This document shows, piece after piece, positions 8,497 through 18,855 of a stretch of 64,000 nucleotides of DNA. Position 1 is the stretch's first letter. Each line of letters opens with the position of its first letter. Under the pieces are notes generated by a model. The model was not told the origin of the DNA. It ran no database searches and saw only the letters and a program-made list of their open reading frames with translations. The position numbers and the translations under genes are program-made. Source of the DNA: Moritella yayanosii (GTDB lineage Bacteria; Pseudomonadota; Gammaproteobacteria; Enterobacterales; Moritellaceae); the NCBI RefSeq assembly GCF_900465055.1, contig NZ_LS483250.1, positions 2,294,001 to 2,358,000 of the forward strand, written 5' to 3'.

Positions 8497-9531
8497 TCAA
8501 CCAGCGGCCAATGTTTCTGTGTATTCGGTGTCGTTAGCAACTAACGCCCATGAAATTCGTGCTAATTTGTTAGCAAGTGCAACGATAACAACATTAGGGT
8601 GTTTTTTTTCACTCAAGTGTTTTATCCATAAACTTAAAGGGTCTGTCTTATCTTTGACATGACGAAAAGCTGCTCTAGCGCCATGAACTAATAATTTTCT
8701 TAAATAACCATCACCTCGCTTACTAATGCCGAGTAAATTAGCACGCCCACCTGTGCTGTATTGCCTAGGAACCAAGCCTAAAGATGCTGCAAAATCTCTG
8801 CCTTTCTTAAAGTGCTTACCATCACCAAGTGCCATTAACAATGCACTACAGACCAAAGGACCAATCCCGATAATTTTCATCAACTTTTTTCCTATGGGAT
8901 TAGTTGCAACATTATTTTTAATTTGTGCTGTCAGTAAATCAATTCTTTCATCTACAAGAATTAAATCTTCCTGGAGCGTGAGCAACAAAGCCCTAAAATC
9001 AAATGTTAAACCGTTGTCGGATTCTTCTAACCACATTGGTATCGCTTTTCGTAAATAAGCGATACCAATAGGCGCTACAATGCCGTATTCACTGACGAGC
9101 CCTCTGATTTGGTTTGATTTTGCAGTTCTGTGGCAAATTAATTCTTCACGAACACGATGCTTAGATTGAATATCTTGTTGCTCAACTGTTTTTATATTAA
9201 CAAAGCGCATATTAGGTCGGCTGATTGCTTCACAAATGGCTTCAGCGTCAACTTTGTCATTTTTGTTTGTTTTAACATAAGGTTTAACAAATTGAGCGGC
9301 TATTAATTTAACACTGTAACCAAGTGCTGTGAGCTCTCTTGCCCAATAATTAGCTGAACCACAAGCTTCCATGCCGATTACCGCGGTTGTTGGTACTCGT
9401 TTCACAATCGCCTTCAACCAAGTGGTGCGATTGTATTTTCCTTGCCAAACTATTGTTTCATTCTCATCAATAGCATGAATATGAAACACGTTTTTTGCCA
9501 AATCAACACCAACTCTAATTATATTTTTCAT
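8497..9531 (-). CDS. IS110-family transposase/recombinase (DEDD)
   Basis: 344 residues. The N-terminal RuvC-like DEDD domain shows GVDLAKNVFHIHAID (first Asp, residue 9), IGMEACGSANYWAREL (Glu) and KTNKNDKVDAEAI (Asp pair). The C-terminal transposase-20 domain has IIGIGPLVCSALLMALGD, followed by a conserved serine region SLGLVPRQYSTGGRANLLG that holds the likely nucleophilic serine. The length and motif order are complete, so it is probably functional. It starts at the ATG at 9531 (MKNIIRVGVDLAKN). Confidence 0.95.
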   Translation of the reverse strand: MKNIIRVGVDLAKNVFHIHAIDENETIVWQGKYNRTTWLKAIVKRVPTTAVIGMEACGSANYWARELTALGYSVKLIAAQFVKPYVKTNKNDKVDAEAICEAISRPNMRFVNIKTVEQQDIQSKHRVREELICHRTAKSNQIRGLVSEYGIVAPIGIAYLRKAIPMWLEESDNGLTFDFRALLLTLQEDLILVDERIDLLTAQIKNNVATNPIGKKLMKIIGIGPLVCSALLMALGDGKHFKKGRDFAASLGLVPRQYSTGGRANLLGISKRGDGYLRKLLVHGARAAFRHVKDKTDPLSLWIKHLSEKKHPNVVIVALANKLARISWALVANDTEYTETLAAG

Positions 9532-9615
9532 AATATGTCACCTATGATAAATAAAATTCACCTGCTTACAGCCTACACCATAATCAACAGCGCGAAAGGG
9601 TGAGGCGGTGTCCAT

Positions 9616-9860
9616 TCCATTGCTTACTTACCTACTGGGTTAGGCACGATACCGTACTCACCAAGCTGCTTGATAATTACAGCAAAGAATACAACAGCAC
9701 TTGCGAGTTTATGCGAAATCCACCAGCAGGTATCCATATTATCGAAATAGCACCGGATGAAGAACTACAAACACCCACCTTAACGCGTCAAGTTAACACG
9801 CTCGAAGGCGATTATAATGCAGGTATTAAGGCCGCGACGTTATTCTTACAGCGTCATTAA
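9616..9860 (+). pseudogene. Patatin-like phospholipase (YjjU type), 3' part
   Basis: The C-terminal domain of the gene split by the IS element. After about 9620 it reads LLTYWVRHDTVLTKLLDNY, then CEFMRNPPAGIHIIEIAP, then EGDYNAGIKAATLFL. These align with the end of E. coli YjjU (FIEKPPGKLRIFEIYPP, REDYKLGR). An apparent GTG start at 9600 lies inside the IS end, so this is not an independent gene. Confidence 0.8.
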
Positions 9861-9918
9861 GCGTCCATGAAAATGGGCTGAACACGTTCTATAACGTATT
9901 CAACCCAACATCGAACTA

Positions 9919-10182
9919 TTATTCGCCGGTAAGTAAAGGGTGGTCAGCCGGTAATTTTCGAGAGATCCAAATAGCTAATTTATGTTTAATATTGAGGGTG
10001 CTTTCTTGATCTTTAGCCAGCGGCTGCATCAGCTTATCAAACACTAACGCTTTATAAATATATTGCGCTTTAACGTCTTCTGGATCAGTCGTTGTAAATG
10101 TACTACCACGTTGCTGTAAGTACTGAGTACCTAATGCGATCGCAGCTTTAAATAATTTCTTTTCATTTTTCAGTTTAGCCAT
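9919..10182 (-). CDS. Small conserved protein, DUF5062-like
   Basis: An 87-residue basic, soluble protein (MAKLKNEKKLFKAAIALG...ISRKLPADHPLL). It resembles a short Vibrio/Shewanella family that I recall as DUF5062, with the shared features DKLMQPLAKDQ and KHKLAIWISR. Function is unknown. Of two adjacent ATGs, I chose the second (10182) because GAGGAA then sits at proper spacing. It stands alone, convergent with the patatin remnant. Confidence 0.7.
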   Translation of the reverse strand: MAKLKNEKKLFKAAIALGTQYLQQRGSTFTTTDPEDVKAQYIYKALVFDKLMQPLAKDQESTLNIKHKLAIWISRKLPADHPLLTGE

Positions 10183-10276
10183 CATTTCCTCTTCACATCA
10201 CAGACCATTAATCTCGCTGAGTACACACTGTTATAGCACGATTAAGACAGAATGAATGTGACATTTAAATTATAAA

Positions 10277-10633
10277 TCAGGTTTTAATTGACTGATATTT
10301 TCCAACATCAATAAGTGGATGTGCTTCCATCGCATAAATGTCATTATACTCATGCTCAATCAGCAAGCCAAAATGTGCCGAGAGTAAGCCGATATCTTGT
10401 AGTGACAAGTCTTCAAGTGACCAGACGGGTGTTGCATAATCACAAATATAATAACCTTGTAATTGCGCACTAGGATTTTCAACGATCATAAGGCGATCGA
10501 TGGCATAACACTCATCAATACCAGGCACAGACAAGCAGGCTTTATCTGCTATGAGTAATACACTAAATGTCACTTTAGAATCAGGTAGTTCCAATAAATA
10601 ACATAATTTTCTGGGCATTCTTACACTCATCAT
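10277..10633 (-). CDS. Hypothetical protein
   Basis: 118 residues. I do not recognise a family. It is soluble, has no signal peptide or membrane segment, and has three cysteines early on and an acidic, aromatic C-terminal half (EHEYNDIYAMEAHPLIDVG). Internal ATGs at codons 2 and 6 are also possible starts, and none has a clear ribosome site. It lies between a DUF5062-like gene and fadH, all on the minus strand, with spacers of 94 and 242 nt. I see no named feature in the 242-nt spacer 10634-10875. Confidence 0.55.
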   Translation of the reverse strand: MMSVRMPRKLCYLLELPDSKVTFSVLLIADKACLSVPGIDECYAIDRLMIVENPSAQLQGYYICDYATPVWSLEDLSLQDIGLLSAHFGLLIEHEYNDIYAMEAHPLIDVGKYQSIKT

Positions 10634-10875
10634 AAAAGTTAAATTTAGACTTCAAGACTAGAGTAAATTTGCACGACCGCACTGATATTAAGTGAAATAA
10701 TTTAATTTTTAGCCACGCCAAAATGCGGATATAATATACACATTAAGATCACAAGCCTGAGCTGACTATGCTAATAAAGTAACTTAAAACATGCTATCGG
10801 CAATAAGCTCAGAAACTATCGTCAAAATAGTCTCTCGCGGTGGCTTGGGTAACATGCCTTTCTTTCATATATGGG

Positions 10876-12921
<2,046 letters not shown>

Positions 12922-13096
12922 TCACCCCATTGCTTTGGCTATTTGGTTCAGAGTTTATTATTTTTATATTATTAAAAGATTTATTAGTTCTTATTTTTGT
13001 TAAAAATTTATTGATTGTTATTTTGTTAAAAGTAGCGTTAAAGCACGACGGATACAATGCTCATGATATACAATTAACTATCTTTAGTTAGCAAAG

Positions 13097-14197
13097 ATGA
13101 ATTCTTGGCTAGCATGTGTGATGACAGATAGGGATTCAATGACAGGCACCGTAGATTCAAAAGTAAGTTTAGGGGATATTTCGGTTAACTTTTTGCAGCA
13201 AATGAGTTTAACCAGTAATAAGCTCGATTGCGATATCAACCCTATTTTAGCCAAATACAATGTCTCCATCGCGCAGCTTAGTGCCCATCATGGGCGCTTA
13301 TCTATTCCCAAATATATGCGCATAGGTTTTGAGTTAATTCAACAAACGGGGCGCGAAGATTTAGGCTTACTGATGGGCGAAAATGTCTGCTTTCAACATT
13401 ATGGTATGCTGGGATTTGCCTGTATGTCGGCCATTAATATTAGCACCATGGCACAAGTACTCGCCCAATATGAAAGTTTGTTAAGTCAAAATGTACGGGG
13501 TCATTCCACGTTTATCACAACGCCAGAGCCGACCCTGACCTTTTATTCAATAGCCCCGTATAATCCGTATAATTATTTTGTGGTTGATTCTGTGTTAGCC
13601 AGTTGGTTCACCTTATTGACCTCTCGAGCCATGTACTTAACCCAGCCGGTCAGTATTGTTAAAGCGGTGCATATTGAATACCCAGAGCCAAAGAACAGCG
13701 AGCGCTATCATGCATTTTTCCAATGCCCGGTTATGTTTAATTCCACATTTAATGGTCTAGTATTAAATAGCCAGCATATCCAGACGCCATTACCCGATGC
13801 CTGCATGAGCAGTTATCTGCAAGCACAACAGTTATGTCAAAATGAACTACAACTGCTGCAACAAAATCAGGATTGGCAAACTAAGGTTATTGAAAAAGTC
13901 AGTCATAATTTGGTCGGTAACATGCCTGATATTAATCAAGTAGCTGAACTACTGGGGACATCAGCCTGGACATTAAGACGCCGCTTATACAAAGAAAATA
14001 CTAACTATCAAAGTATCATGGATACCACCAGAAAAGGTCTGGCATTGAGTTATGTCCGCGATACCCTGCTTACCTTCAGTGAAATATCGTATTTATTGGG
14101 TTTTTCCACTCCGGCGGCATTTTATAAAGCCTTTCGACGTTGGACGGAAAGCACCCCAAAGAATTACCGACATACATTTATAAACAAGCGCGAATAA
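13097..14197 (+). CDS. AraC-family transcriptional regulator
   Basis: 366 residues. The N-terminal half (about 45-220) resembles the ligand-binding domain of the OruR/ArgR-like AraC subgroup (IGFELIQQTGREDLGLLMGE, HYGMLGFACMSA). The C-terminal 90 residues hold the two-helix-turn-helix AraC domain (MPDINQVAELLGTSAWTLRR, then SEISYLLGFSTPAAFYKAFRRW). It is transcribed away from fadH across a 178-bp AT-rich spacer, so fadH is an obvious candidate target, by position only. Its last 20 bases overlap the convergent DTW-domain gene. Confidence 0.85.
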   Translation: MNSWLACVMTDRDSMTGTVDSKVSLGDISVNFLQQMSLTSNKLDCDINPILAKYNVSIAQLSAHHGRLSIPKYMRIGFELIQQTGREDLGLLMGENVCFQHYGMLGFACMSAINISTMAQVLAQYESLLSQNVRGHSTFITTPEPTLTFYSIAPYNPYNYFVVDSVLASWFTLLTSRAMYLTQPVSIVKAVHIEYPEPKNSERYHAFFQCPVMFNSTFNGLVLNSQHIQTPLPDACMSSYLQAQQLCQNELQLLQQNQDWQTKVIEKVSHNLVGNMPDINQVAELLGTSAWTLRRRLYKENTNYQSIMDTTRKGLALSYVRDTLLTFSEISYLLGFSTPAAFYKAFRRWTESTPKNYRHTFINKRE

Positions 14198-14639
14198 ATG
14201 CCTTAAACTCTAATACCAGCTGCTCGGCTTCCGCATCGCGTTGTTGCAGACGTAATAGCTCGATCACACACTCAACGGTACTGAGTCCACCTTCGAGTTG
14301 GTTGGCACGTAAAATAAATTCTGACGCTTGCTTCGCATTCAAGGTAATCTTAGGTAAATCTTGCAAATACTCGCTTTGACGATACATCTTACGCGCTTCT
14401 TGCCAGGTACTATCAAGTAATACCAGGCCGTCAAAATCATCTATGTTATGTTCATATTCTGCATCTGGCGCAAGAATGGCCACCCGACCGGATTTGATCG
14501 CCGTTAACAATTGACTATCGGGTTCTTTACGACGCCAAGGCACAACACTTGTTTCATCGGGGAGAAACTGTTGAACTAATTTGCCAGTATTACTGCGGCG
14601 CGAGAACTCTCTCTCGTGGGTAACTAAGTATATGTGCAT
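14178..14639 (-). CDS. DTW-domain tRNA-uridine aminocarboxypropyltransferase-like protein
   Basis: 153 residues with the DTW-family core. LVLLDSTWQEARKMYR holds the D-x-T-W signature (here DSTW), and QLEGGLSTVECVIELLR holds the S-T-E motif. The family includes E. coli TapT (YfiP), which adds the acp group to uridine in tRNA. The protein lacks the N-terminal cysteine cluster of longer members, so it belongs to the short subgroup and its exact substrate is uncertain. It is convergent with and overlaps the AraC gene by 20 bp. Confidence 0.75.
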   Translation of the reverse strand: MHIYLVTHEREFSRRSNTGKLVQQFLPDETSVVPWRRKEPDSQLLTAIKSGRVAILAPDAEYEHNIDDFDGLVLLDSTWQEARKMYRQSEYLQDLPKITLNAKQASEFILRANQLEGGLSTVECVIELLRLQQRDAEAEQLVLEFKAFIRACL

Positions 14640-14756
14640 GAATTTCTAACTTCAGTCGATAAAACAGGATAAATATTAAGTAAGAGGTAAAGTAACCGCT
14701 ATCTTCATCGCCTACACTAAGTCTTAACTAAGCTGTAAGTATGACGAGGATCTACT

Positions 14757-14864
14757 ATGTTCACATTGAGTAAACACATCATCAGTAAATTACACTATAT
14801 CTTATCACTGTTTTTTCGTCCTAACGAACCTGCTCAAACCAATATAACCTTTATGACCATATAA
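14757..14864 (+). CDS. Possible 35-residue small protein
   Basis: The ATG at 14757 has GACGAGGA about 7 nt upstream and opens a 35-codon frame (MFTLSKHIISKLHYILSLFF...). It has a basic, hydrophobic first half and a polar tail. It fills most of the 304-bp spacer between the DTW gene and msrC. No family is recognised. The ribosome site is its only support, so this is tentative. Confidence 0.3.
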   Translation: MFTLSKHIISKLHYILSLFFRPNEPAQTNITFMTI

Positions 14865-14943
14865 CCTTCAGATAAGATACACATTACTATCATCGATAAG
14901 ATGCGTCTTACACTTTAATCTTATCTATTCATCAAGGGAATAC

Positions 14944-15115
14944 ATGTCTAAGATCCAACTTTATCAGCGTCTTGCCCAACAAGCTGACGCTTTAATGGCT
15001 GAAGAAACCCATTTAATTGCCAATTTAGCTAACCTAAGTGCGTTATTATTTATGGAACTAGAAGATATTAATTGGGTAGGATTTTATCTTTACGAGAATA
15101 ACGAGTTAGTATTAG
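14944..15115 (+). pseudogene. msrC: Free methionine-(R)-sulfoxide reductase, 5' part, split by IS21
   Basis: The first 57 codons of a GAF-domain fRMsr (E. coli YebR/MsrC type), ending in LEDINWVGFYLYENNELVL. An IS21-family element interrupts it after the TTAG target site. Removing the IS plus one TTAG copy joins 172 + 290 bases = 462, an exact 154-codon frame with stop. The reading through the junction is NELVLGPFQGQPAC, as in intact family members. The gene was therefore intact before insertion. The extended reading to 15171 is IS sequence. Confidence 0.92.
15112..15115. repeat. Left 4-bp target-site duplication of IS21 element
   Basis: TTAG immediately precedes the IS start TGCATATTAA. The second copy is at 17720-17723. 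Four-base duplications are within the range known for IS21 elements. Confidence 0.85.
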
Positions 15116-15329
15116 TGCATATTAACCACCATGGAGATCACCTAATAACATCGATGGAGATCACCCAATAACCTCAATCAAGATCAGCTAATAACATTCA
15201 TGAAGATCACTTTTACCCTGAAATGTTATTGAGTGATCTCCATGAATGTTATTGGACAAACTTGCTTTTTTCACTGCCCTGTAGGTGTATTTAACCGTTA
15301 TTCTGTTCATTTTGATGAAGGGAATGACT

Positions 15330-16877
15330 ATGCCAACGGCACCTATATCTATGCGTAAATTAAAAGAGATCCTTAGACTCAAATACGGTTGTTCACTGAG
15401 CCATCGTCAAGTCGCTAAAAGTTTATCTATCTCCCCCTCAGTGGTATCTCGTTATGCCAATCGAGCAGCCCAAATGGGGATCACCTCATGGCCGTTATCT
15501 GAGGAATGGGATGATGTGACTCTTCATCAAAAATTTCTGCACACTACCGTCAAAACCAATCCCCAAATCACCACCCCAGATTGGTCGGTGATCCATCAAG
15601 AACTCAAGCCAAAAACAATGACTCTGCAATTACTATGGGAAGAATACAGAGAACGAAATAACAATAAATTCTATAGTTACAATCACTTCTGCCGGCTATA
15701 TAAGAAATGGCTTGGTTGTCAAAAACCATCGATGCGACAACAGCATAAGGCGGGTGAAAAACTATTTATTGATTACTGTGGGCCGACGATGAACATTATT
15801 GATCCTACAACCGGTGAAATTAAAACGGCACAAATTTTTGTTGCCGTGATGGGTGCCTCTAATTACACCTATGCAGAAGCCACGTGGACCCAAGGTCTAG
15901 AAAATTGGGTGATGAGCCACGCTCGCTGTTTCACCTTTTTAGGCGGTGTTCCTGAGCTCTTGATCCCAGACAACTTAAAAAGCGGTACAACCAGATCGTG
16001 TCGCTATGATCCCGATATTAACCCGACGTATTCACAGATGGCTGCGCATTATAATACGGTCATCGTGCCGGCTCGCCCTTATAAACCCAAGGATAAAGCC
16101 AAAGCTGAAGTGGCTGTACAGATCGTAGAGCGCTGGATCATGGCCGCATTGAGGCATGAAGACTTTTTTTCTTTGCGACAATTAAATATCCGGATCGAAG
16201 AATTGCTACTTGAACTCAATCAACGGGCCATGAAAGTGCATCCTGGTACGCGTCATTCACAATTTATTGCCATTGATAAGCCAGAATTGAAACCCTTACC
16301 CCTTGAACCGTATATCTATACCCAAGTGAAAATGGTGACTGTACATATCGACTATCACATTGATATAGAAAAGCATTATTACTCTGTACCGCATTCACTG
16401 ATAAAGAAAAAACTCGAAGCGCATATTACCGGTGAACTCGTCACAGTATACCATCAGGGAGAGTGTGTAGCGGTGCATCCTCGTTCTCACAAGATTGGTG
16501 GACACAGCACGCTTGATGCTCATATGCCTGTTTCACATCGAAAACAAGGGGAATGGTCACCGCAACGATTTGAGAAATGGGCGCAAGATATTGGCCCAAA
16601 AACAGAAGAGCTCGTCACTCTGTTAATGCAAGAAAGGCCACATCCTGAGCAAGCTTACCGCGTTTGCTTAGGATTGCTTGCGCTAGGTAAACAATACACA
16701 ACACCGCGCTTAGAGGCTGCATGTGGACGCGCTTTACATACAGGAATAAGAAGATTAGCGGGTATCAAATCTATTCTTAAAAAAGGCCTAGATAACCAAC
16801 CACTACCTGAACAACAGTTAGATCTATTAGCAGAAATAGAGCACAACAATGTGCGTGGCAATACGTATTATCATTAA
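15330..16877 (+). CDS. istA: IS21-family transposase IstA
   Basis: About 515 residues from the ATG at 15330, which has GAAGGG 7 nt upstream; upstream ATGs at 15285 and 15324 are less well placed. The N-terminal helix-turn-helix is LSHRQVAKSLSISPSVVSRY. The DDE catalytic core has Asp in LFIDYCGPTMNI, Asp in LLIPDNLKSGT and Glu in KDKAKAEVAVQ. A C-terminal Mu-transposase-like domain follows (YYSVPHSLIKKKLE). It cuts and joins the element ends with help from IstB. It ends 10 nt before istB. Confidence 0.95.
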   Translation: MPTAPISMRKLKEILRLKYGCSLSHRQVAKSLSISPSVVSRYANRAAQMGITSWPLSEEWDDVTLHQKFLHTTVKTNPQITTPDWSVIHQELKPKTMTLQLLWEEYRERNNNKFYSYNHFCRLYKKWLGCQKPSMRQQHKAGEKLFIDYCGPTMNIIDPTTGEIKTAQIFVAVMGASNYTYAEATWTQGLENWVMSHARCFTFLGGVPELLIPDNLKSGTTRSCRYDPDINPTYSQMAAHYNTVIVPARPYKPKDKAKAEVAVQIVERWIMAALRHEDFFSLRQLNIRIEELLLELNQRAMKVHPGTRHSQFIAIDKPELKPLPLEPYIYTQVKMVTVHIDYHIDIEKHYYSVPHSLIKKKLEAHITGELVTVYHQGECVAVHPRSHKIGGHSTLDAHMPVSHRKQGEWSPQRFEKWAQDIGPKTEELVTLLMQERPHPEQAYRVCLGLLALGKQYTTPRLEAACGRALHTGIRRLAGIKSILKKGLDNQPLPEQQLDLLAEIEHNNVRGNTYYH

Positions 16878-16887
16878 GGGAAATGGA

Positions 16888-17640
16888 ATGAAAACAATTT
16901 ATAATCAACTGACTACGCTTGGTTTGTCCGGCATCAAAGACGCCCTCACATTACAGACGGAACAGCCGACGCATTACCGAGAACTCGCGTTCGAAGAAAG
17001 GCTAAGCTTACTGCTTGATAATGAGCTTAACGCACGTTCACAACGTAAAATAGCGCGCTTAACACGGCAAGCTAAATTCAGAGTTCATGCTGGCATAGAG
17101 CAGTTAGATTATCGTGCCAAGCGCAACCTGAATAAGTCACAGATCCGAACCTTGGCGCAGGGCGAGTGGTTGCGATTACATCAAAATATATTGATCACCG
17201 GGGCAACAGGGTGTGGCAAAACATACCTTGCCTGTGCCTTCGGGCATCAGCATTGCCAACAAGGGCAAAGCGTATTTTATTTTAGGCTGAAAGAACTACT
17301 CGAAAAAATGTTTTTTGCACAGGCTGACGGAACCTATCGAAAACTGATAGGAAAGTTAACCAATGCAGATTTACTGATCTTGGATGATTGGGGACTGGAG
17401 CCATTAAATGCACAGCAACGAAGCGATTTACTTGAACTGATTGATGCCCGATATGACAGTAAATCGACTTTAATTGCCAGTCAATTACCGCAAGAACATT
17501 GGTACAAAATGATCGGAGAATCGACGCATGCTGATGCAATTCTGGACCGACTGGTACATGGCTCGATAAAGATAGAATTAGAGGGCGAATCAATGCGAAA
17601 AATGACCAATAACTTGACTGATGGAGATCACTCAGTATAA
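16888..17640 (+). CDS. istB: IS21-family helper ATPase IstB
   Basis: 250 residues of an AAA+ ATPase related to DnaC. Walker A is GATGCGKT, Walker B is LLILDDWGLEPL, and the sensor segment lies around ASQLPQEHWYKMIGE. It assembles on target DNA and stimulates IstA. I chose the ATG at 16888 (MKTIYNQLTTLGLSG) with AAGGG upstream rather than the earlier in-frame ATG at 16849, which lies inside istA. Confidence 0.95.
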   Translation: MKTIYNQLTTLGLSGIKDALTLQTEQPTHYRELAFEERLSLLLDNELNARSQRKIARLTRQAKFRVHAGIEQLDYRAKRNLNKSQIRTLAQGEWLRLHQNILITGATGCGKTYLACAFGHQHCQQGQSVFYFRLKELLEKMFFAQADGTYRKLIGKLTNADLLILDDWGLEPLNAQQRSDLLELIDARYDSKSTLIASQLPQEHWYKMIGESTHADAILDRLVHGSIKIELEGESMRKMTNNLTDGDHSV

Positions 17641-17719
17641 ATTAAACCTAGCTCTACAGACGGAGAAAAAAGTGATCTCCATGAATGTTATTGAGCGATC
17701 TCCTTCATGTTAATACGCA

Positions 17720-18013
17720 TTAGGTCCATTCCAAGGCCAACCTGCATGTATCCGCATTCCAGTAGGGCGTGGTGTGTGTGGCACCGCAGCAAGTACATTA
17801 CAAACTCAATTAGTGACAGATGTACATGACTTCCCAGGCCATATTGCCTGTGATGCCGCCAGCAACTCGGAGGTTGTGGTACCGATTGTGATTAATGATA
17901 AATTAATCGGCGTACTGGATATCGATAGTCCAAGTATTGGCCGATTTGATAATGATGACGTAGTCGGCGCAGAATTACTGGTTAGCCAACTTGTGAAGCG
18001 TTTAACCGCCTGA
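17720..18013 (+). pseudogene. msrC: Free methionine-(R)-sulfoxide reductase, 3' part
   Basis: The C-terminal 95 codons of the split fRMsr gene begin in the TTAG duplication. They hold the catalytic GAF residues: cysteines in GQPACIRIPVGRGVCGTA and in GHIACDAASNSEVVVP, then VLDIDSPSIGRF. In the family these cysteines reduce free methionine-R-sulfoxide. A later in-frame GTG (17774) could start a fragment, but it would lack the first cysteine-containing strand. The residues are intact, so precise excision would restore the enzyme. Confidence 0.92.
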
Positions 18014-18044
18014 TAACTTTATTTACTGCGCAGTAAATAAAACA

Positions 18045-18627
18045 TCATGATAAGGCCTGTAGCTGAGAAGCACAGGTTTTGGTGATCATTGCAATACGAC
18101 GCCCTAAGTACTTCGCAGTATCCAGATCACTGCGGTGCACTTCACCTTCCGGATTATGCCCAACGACACCTAACTGACATCCGAGACGATTTAGCCCCAC
18201 GCTGTTATAACCACCAGCAATATCGAGCCCAATCCATAACATGCCATGCTGACTTGCCAATGTCGCCATATATTGCACCGTATTGGCCTGATCACCGTTA
18301 AGACAACTACCAACGGTAAAACCACCGGCAAATTTATTACGCCATTGTTGGCTATCCCAACGCTCACTTGTCGCATCGGCAAACGCTTTAAACTGAGCAG
18401 ATCCCCCCCCCCATATAGGTTGGCGAACCAAATATAATAGCATCGGCGTTATCCAATAAGCACATCAGCTCATCGTTATCAAAACGACCTTCAAATAAAT
18501 CCCAGGCCTGCACCTGACATTCAATGGCCTTTACGTCTTCAACGGTGTTGATACCCATTATCACTTCACGAGCAAGCGATTGAGTTGAACCAGACTCCGA
18601 AAAATACACCACTGCAACTATGGTCAA
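18045..18627 (-). pseudogene. Flavodoxin-like NAD(P)H:quinone oxidoreductase, frameshifted in a G tract
   Basis: The N-terminal reading (from 18627) has the FMN phosphate loop YFSESGSTQSLA and ends ...IIFGSPTYMGGG, then runs out of frame (ICSV, stop). The C-terminal reading continues in another frame as SAQFKAFADATSERW...NKFAGGFTVGSCLNGD. Family members read GSPTYMGG.xAQFKAF continuously. The break is a run of 10 G on the coding strand (18403-18412); nine would restore the frame, giving about 195 residues of a flavodoxin/WrbA-like protein. It is either a phase-variable gene, a pseudogene or a base-count error. Confidence 0.85.
18403..18412. repeat. Homopolymer C10/G10 at flavodoxin frameshift
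   Basis: Ten consecutive C on the plus strand (G on the coding strand) sit exactly where the flavodoxin-like reading changes frame, at about codon 71. Confidence 0.95.
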
Positions 18628-18700
18628 ATCAAACCTCTCATGCTATCCATATTGATTACCCATATCCCTATTCGATACCCAGCTAGCCGTGTACATAACA

Positions 18701-18723
18701 CTTTGAAGTAACTTGGATATACA
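18701..18723. repeat. Copy of dispersed repeat (TTGAAGTAACTTGG type)
   Basis: TTTGAAGTAACTTGGATATA matches, in inverse orientation, the copy at 38883-38906 (TATACCCAAGTTACTTCAAG) and both arms of the palindrome at 41126-41172. It lies in the spacer between der and the flavodoxin-like gene. Confidence 0.7.
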
Positions 18724-18805
18724 AATAGTAACAGTCTTTACGTTAAGGTATATACTTTAACAACGAGAATATAACTAAAGCTTACCTTTCACTGATTTAC
18801 AAGCA

Positions 18806-18835
18806 TAAAAAAAGGCCTGTAAAAACAGACCTTTC
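18806..18835 (-). terminator. Terminator of the der operon
   Basis: On the minus strand AAAGGTCTGT, a short loop and ACAGGCCTTT are followed by a T run, 20-50 nt after the der stop. Confidence 0.8.
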
Positions 18836-18855
18836 ATCAATAATAACCGAGGTTA

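Larger units (their letters stand above)
8198..9615 (-). mobile_element. IS110-family element, IS1111-type, inserted in patatin gene
   Basis: About 1.42 kb, bounded by 14-base inverted repeats that match at 12 positions: ATGGACACAACCTC at 8198-8211, and the complement of 9602-9615 reading ATGGACACCGCCTC. It contains one DEDD recombinase gene on the minus strand. Such (sub)terminal inverted repeats are a feature of the IS1111 group; other IS110 elements lack them. True ends may lie a few bases outside the repeats. About 300 bp of non-coding sequence follows the recombinase and only about 85 bp precedes it. It interrupts the patatin-like gene. Confidence 0.85.
15116..17719 (+). mobile_element. 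Complete IS21-family insertion sequence (2604 bp)
   Basis: It has ends TGCATATTAAC...GTTAATACGCA (5'-TG...CA-3'), flanked by TTAG duplications, and it encodes IstA and IstB. The two ends form long imperfect inverted repeats (about 50 bp). Each end holds several copies of the word TGGAGATCAC with AATAACATTCATG between them, and further copies occur in inverted orientation near 15220-15260 and 17670-17705. These are typical multiple IstA-binding repeats. Both genes are intact, so the element is probably active and the insertion recent. Confidence 0.95.

Noticed and set aside
15116-15260. Repeated TGGAGATCAC words as a CRISPR-like or phage array
   Set aside because: They are irregularly spaced, occur at both ends in inverted form, and are explained as IS21 terminal binding repeats.
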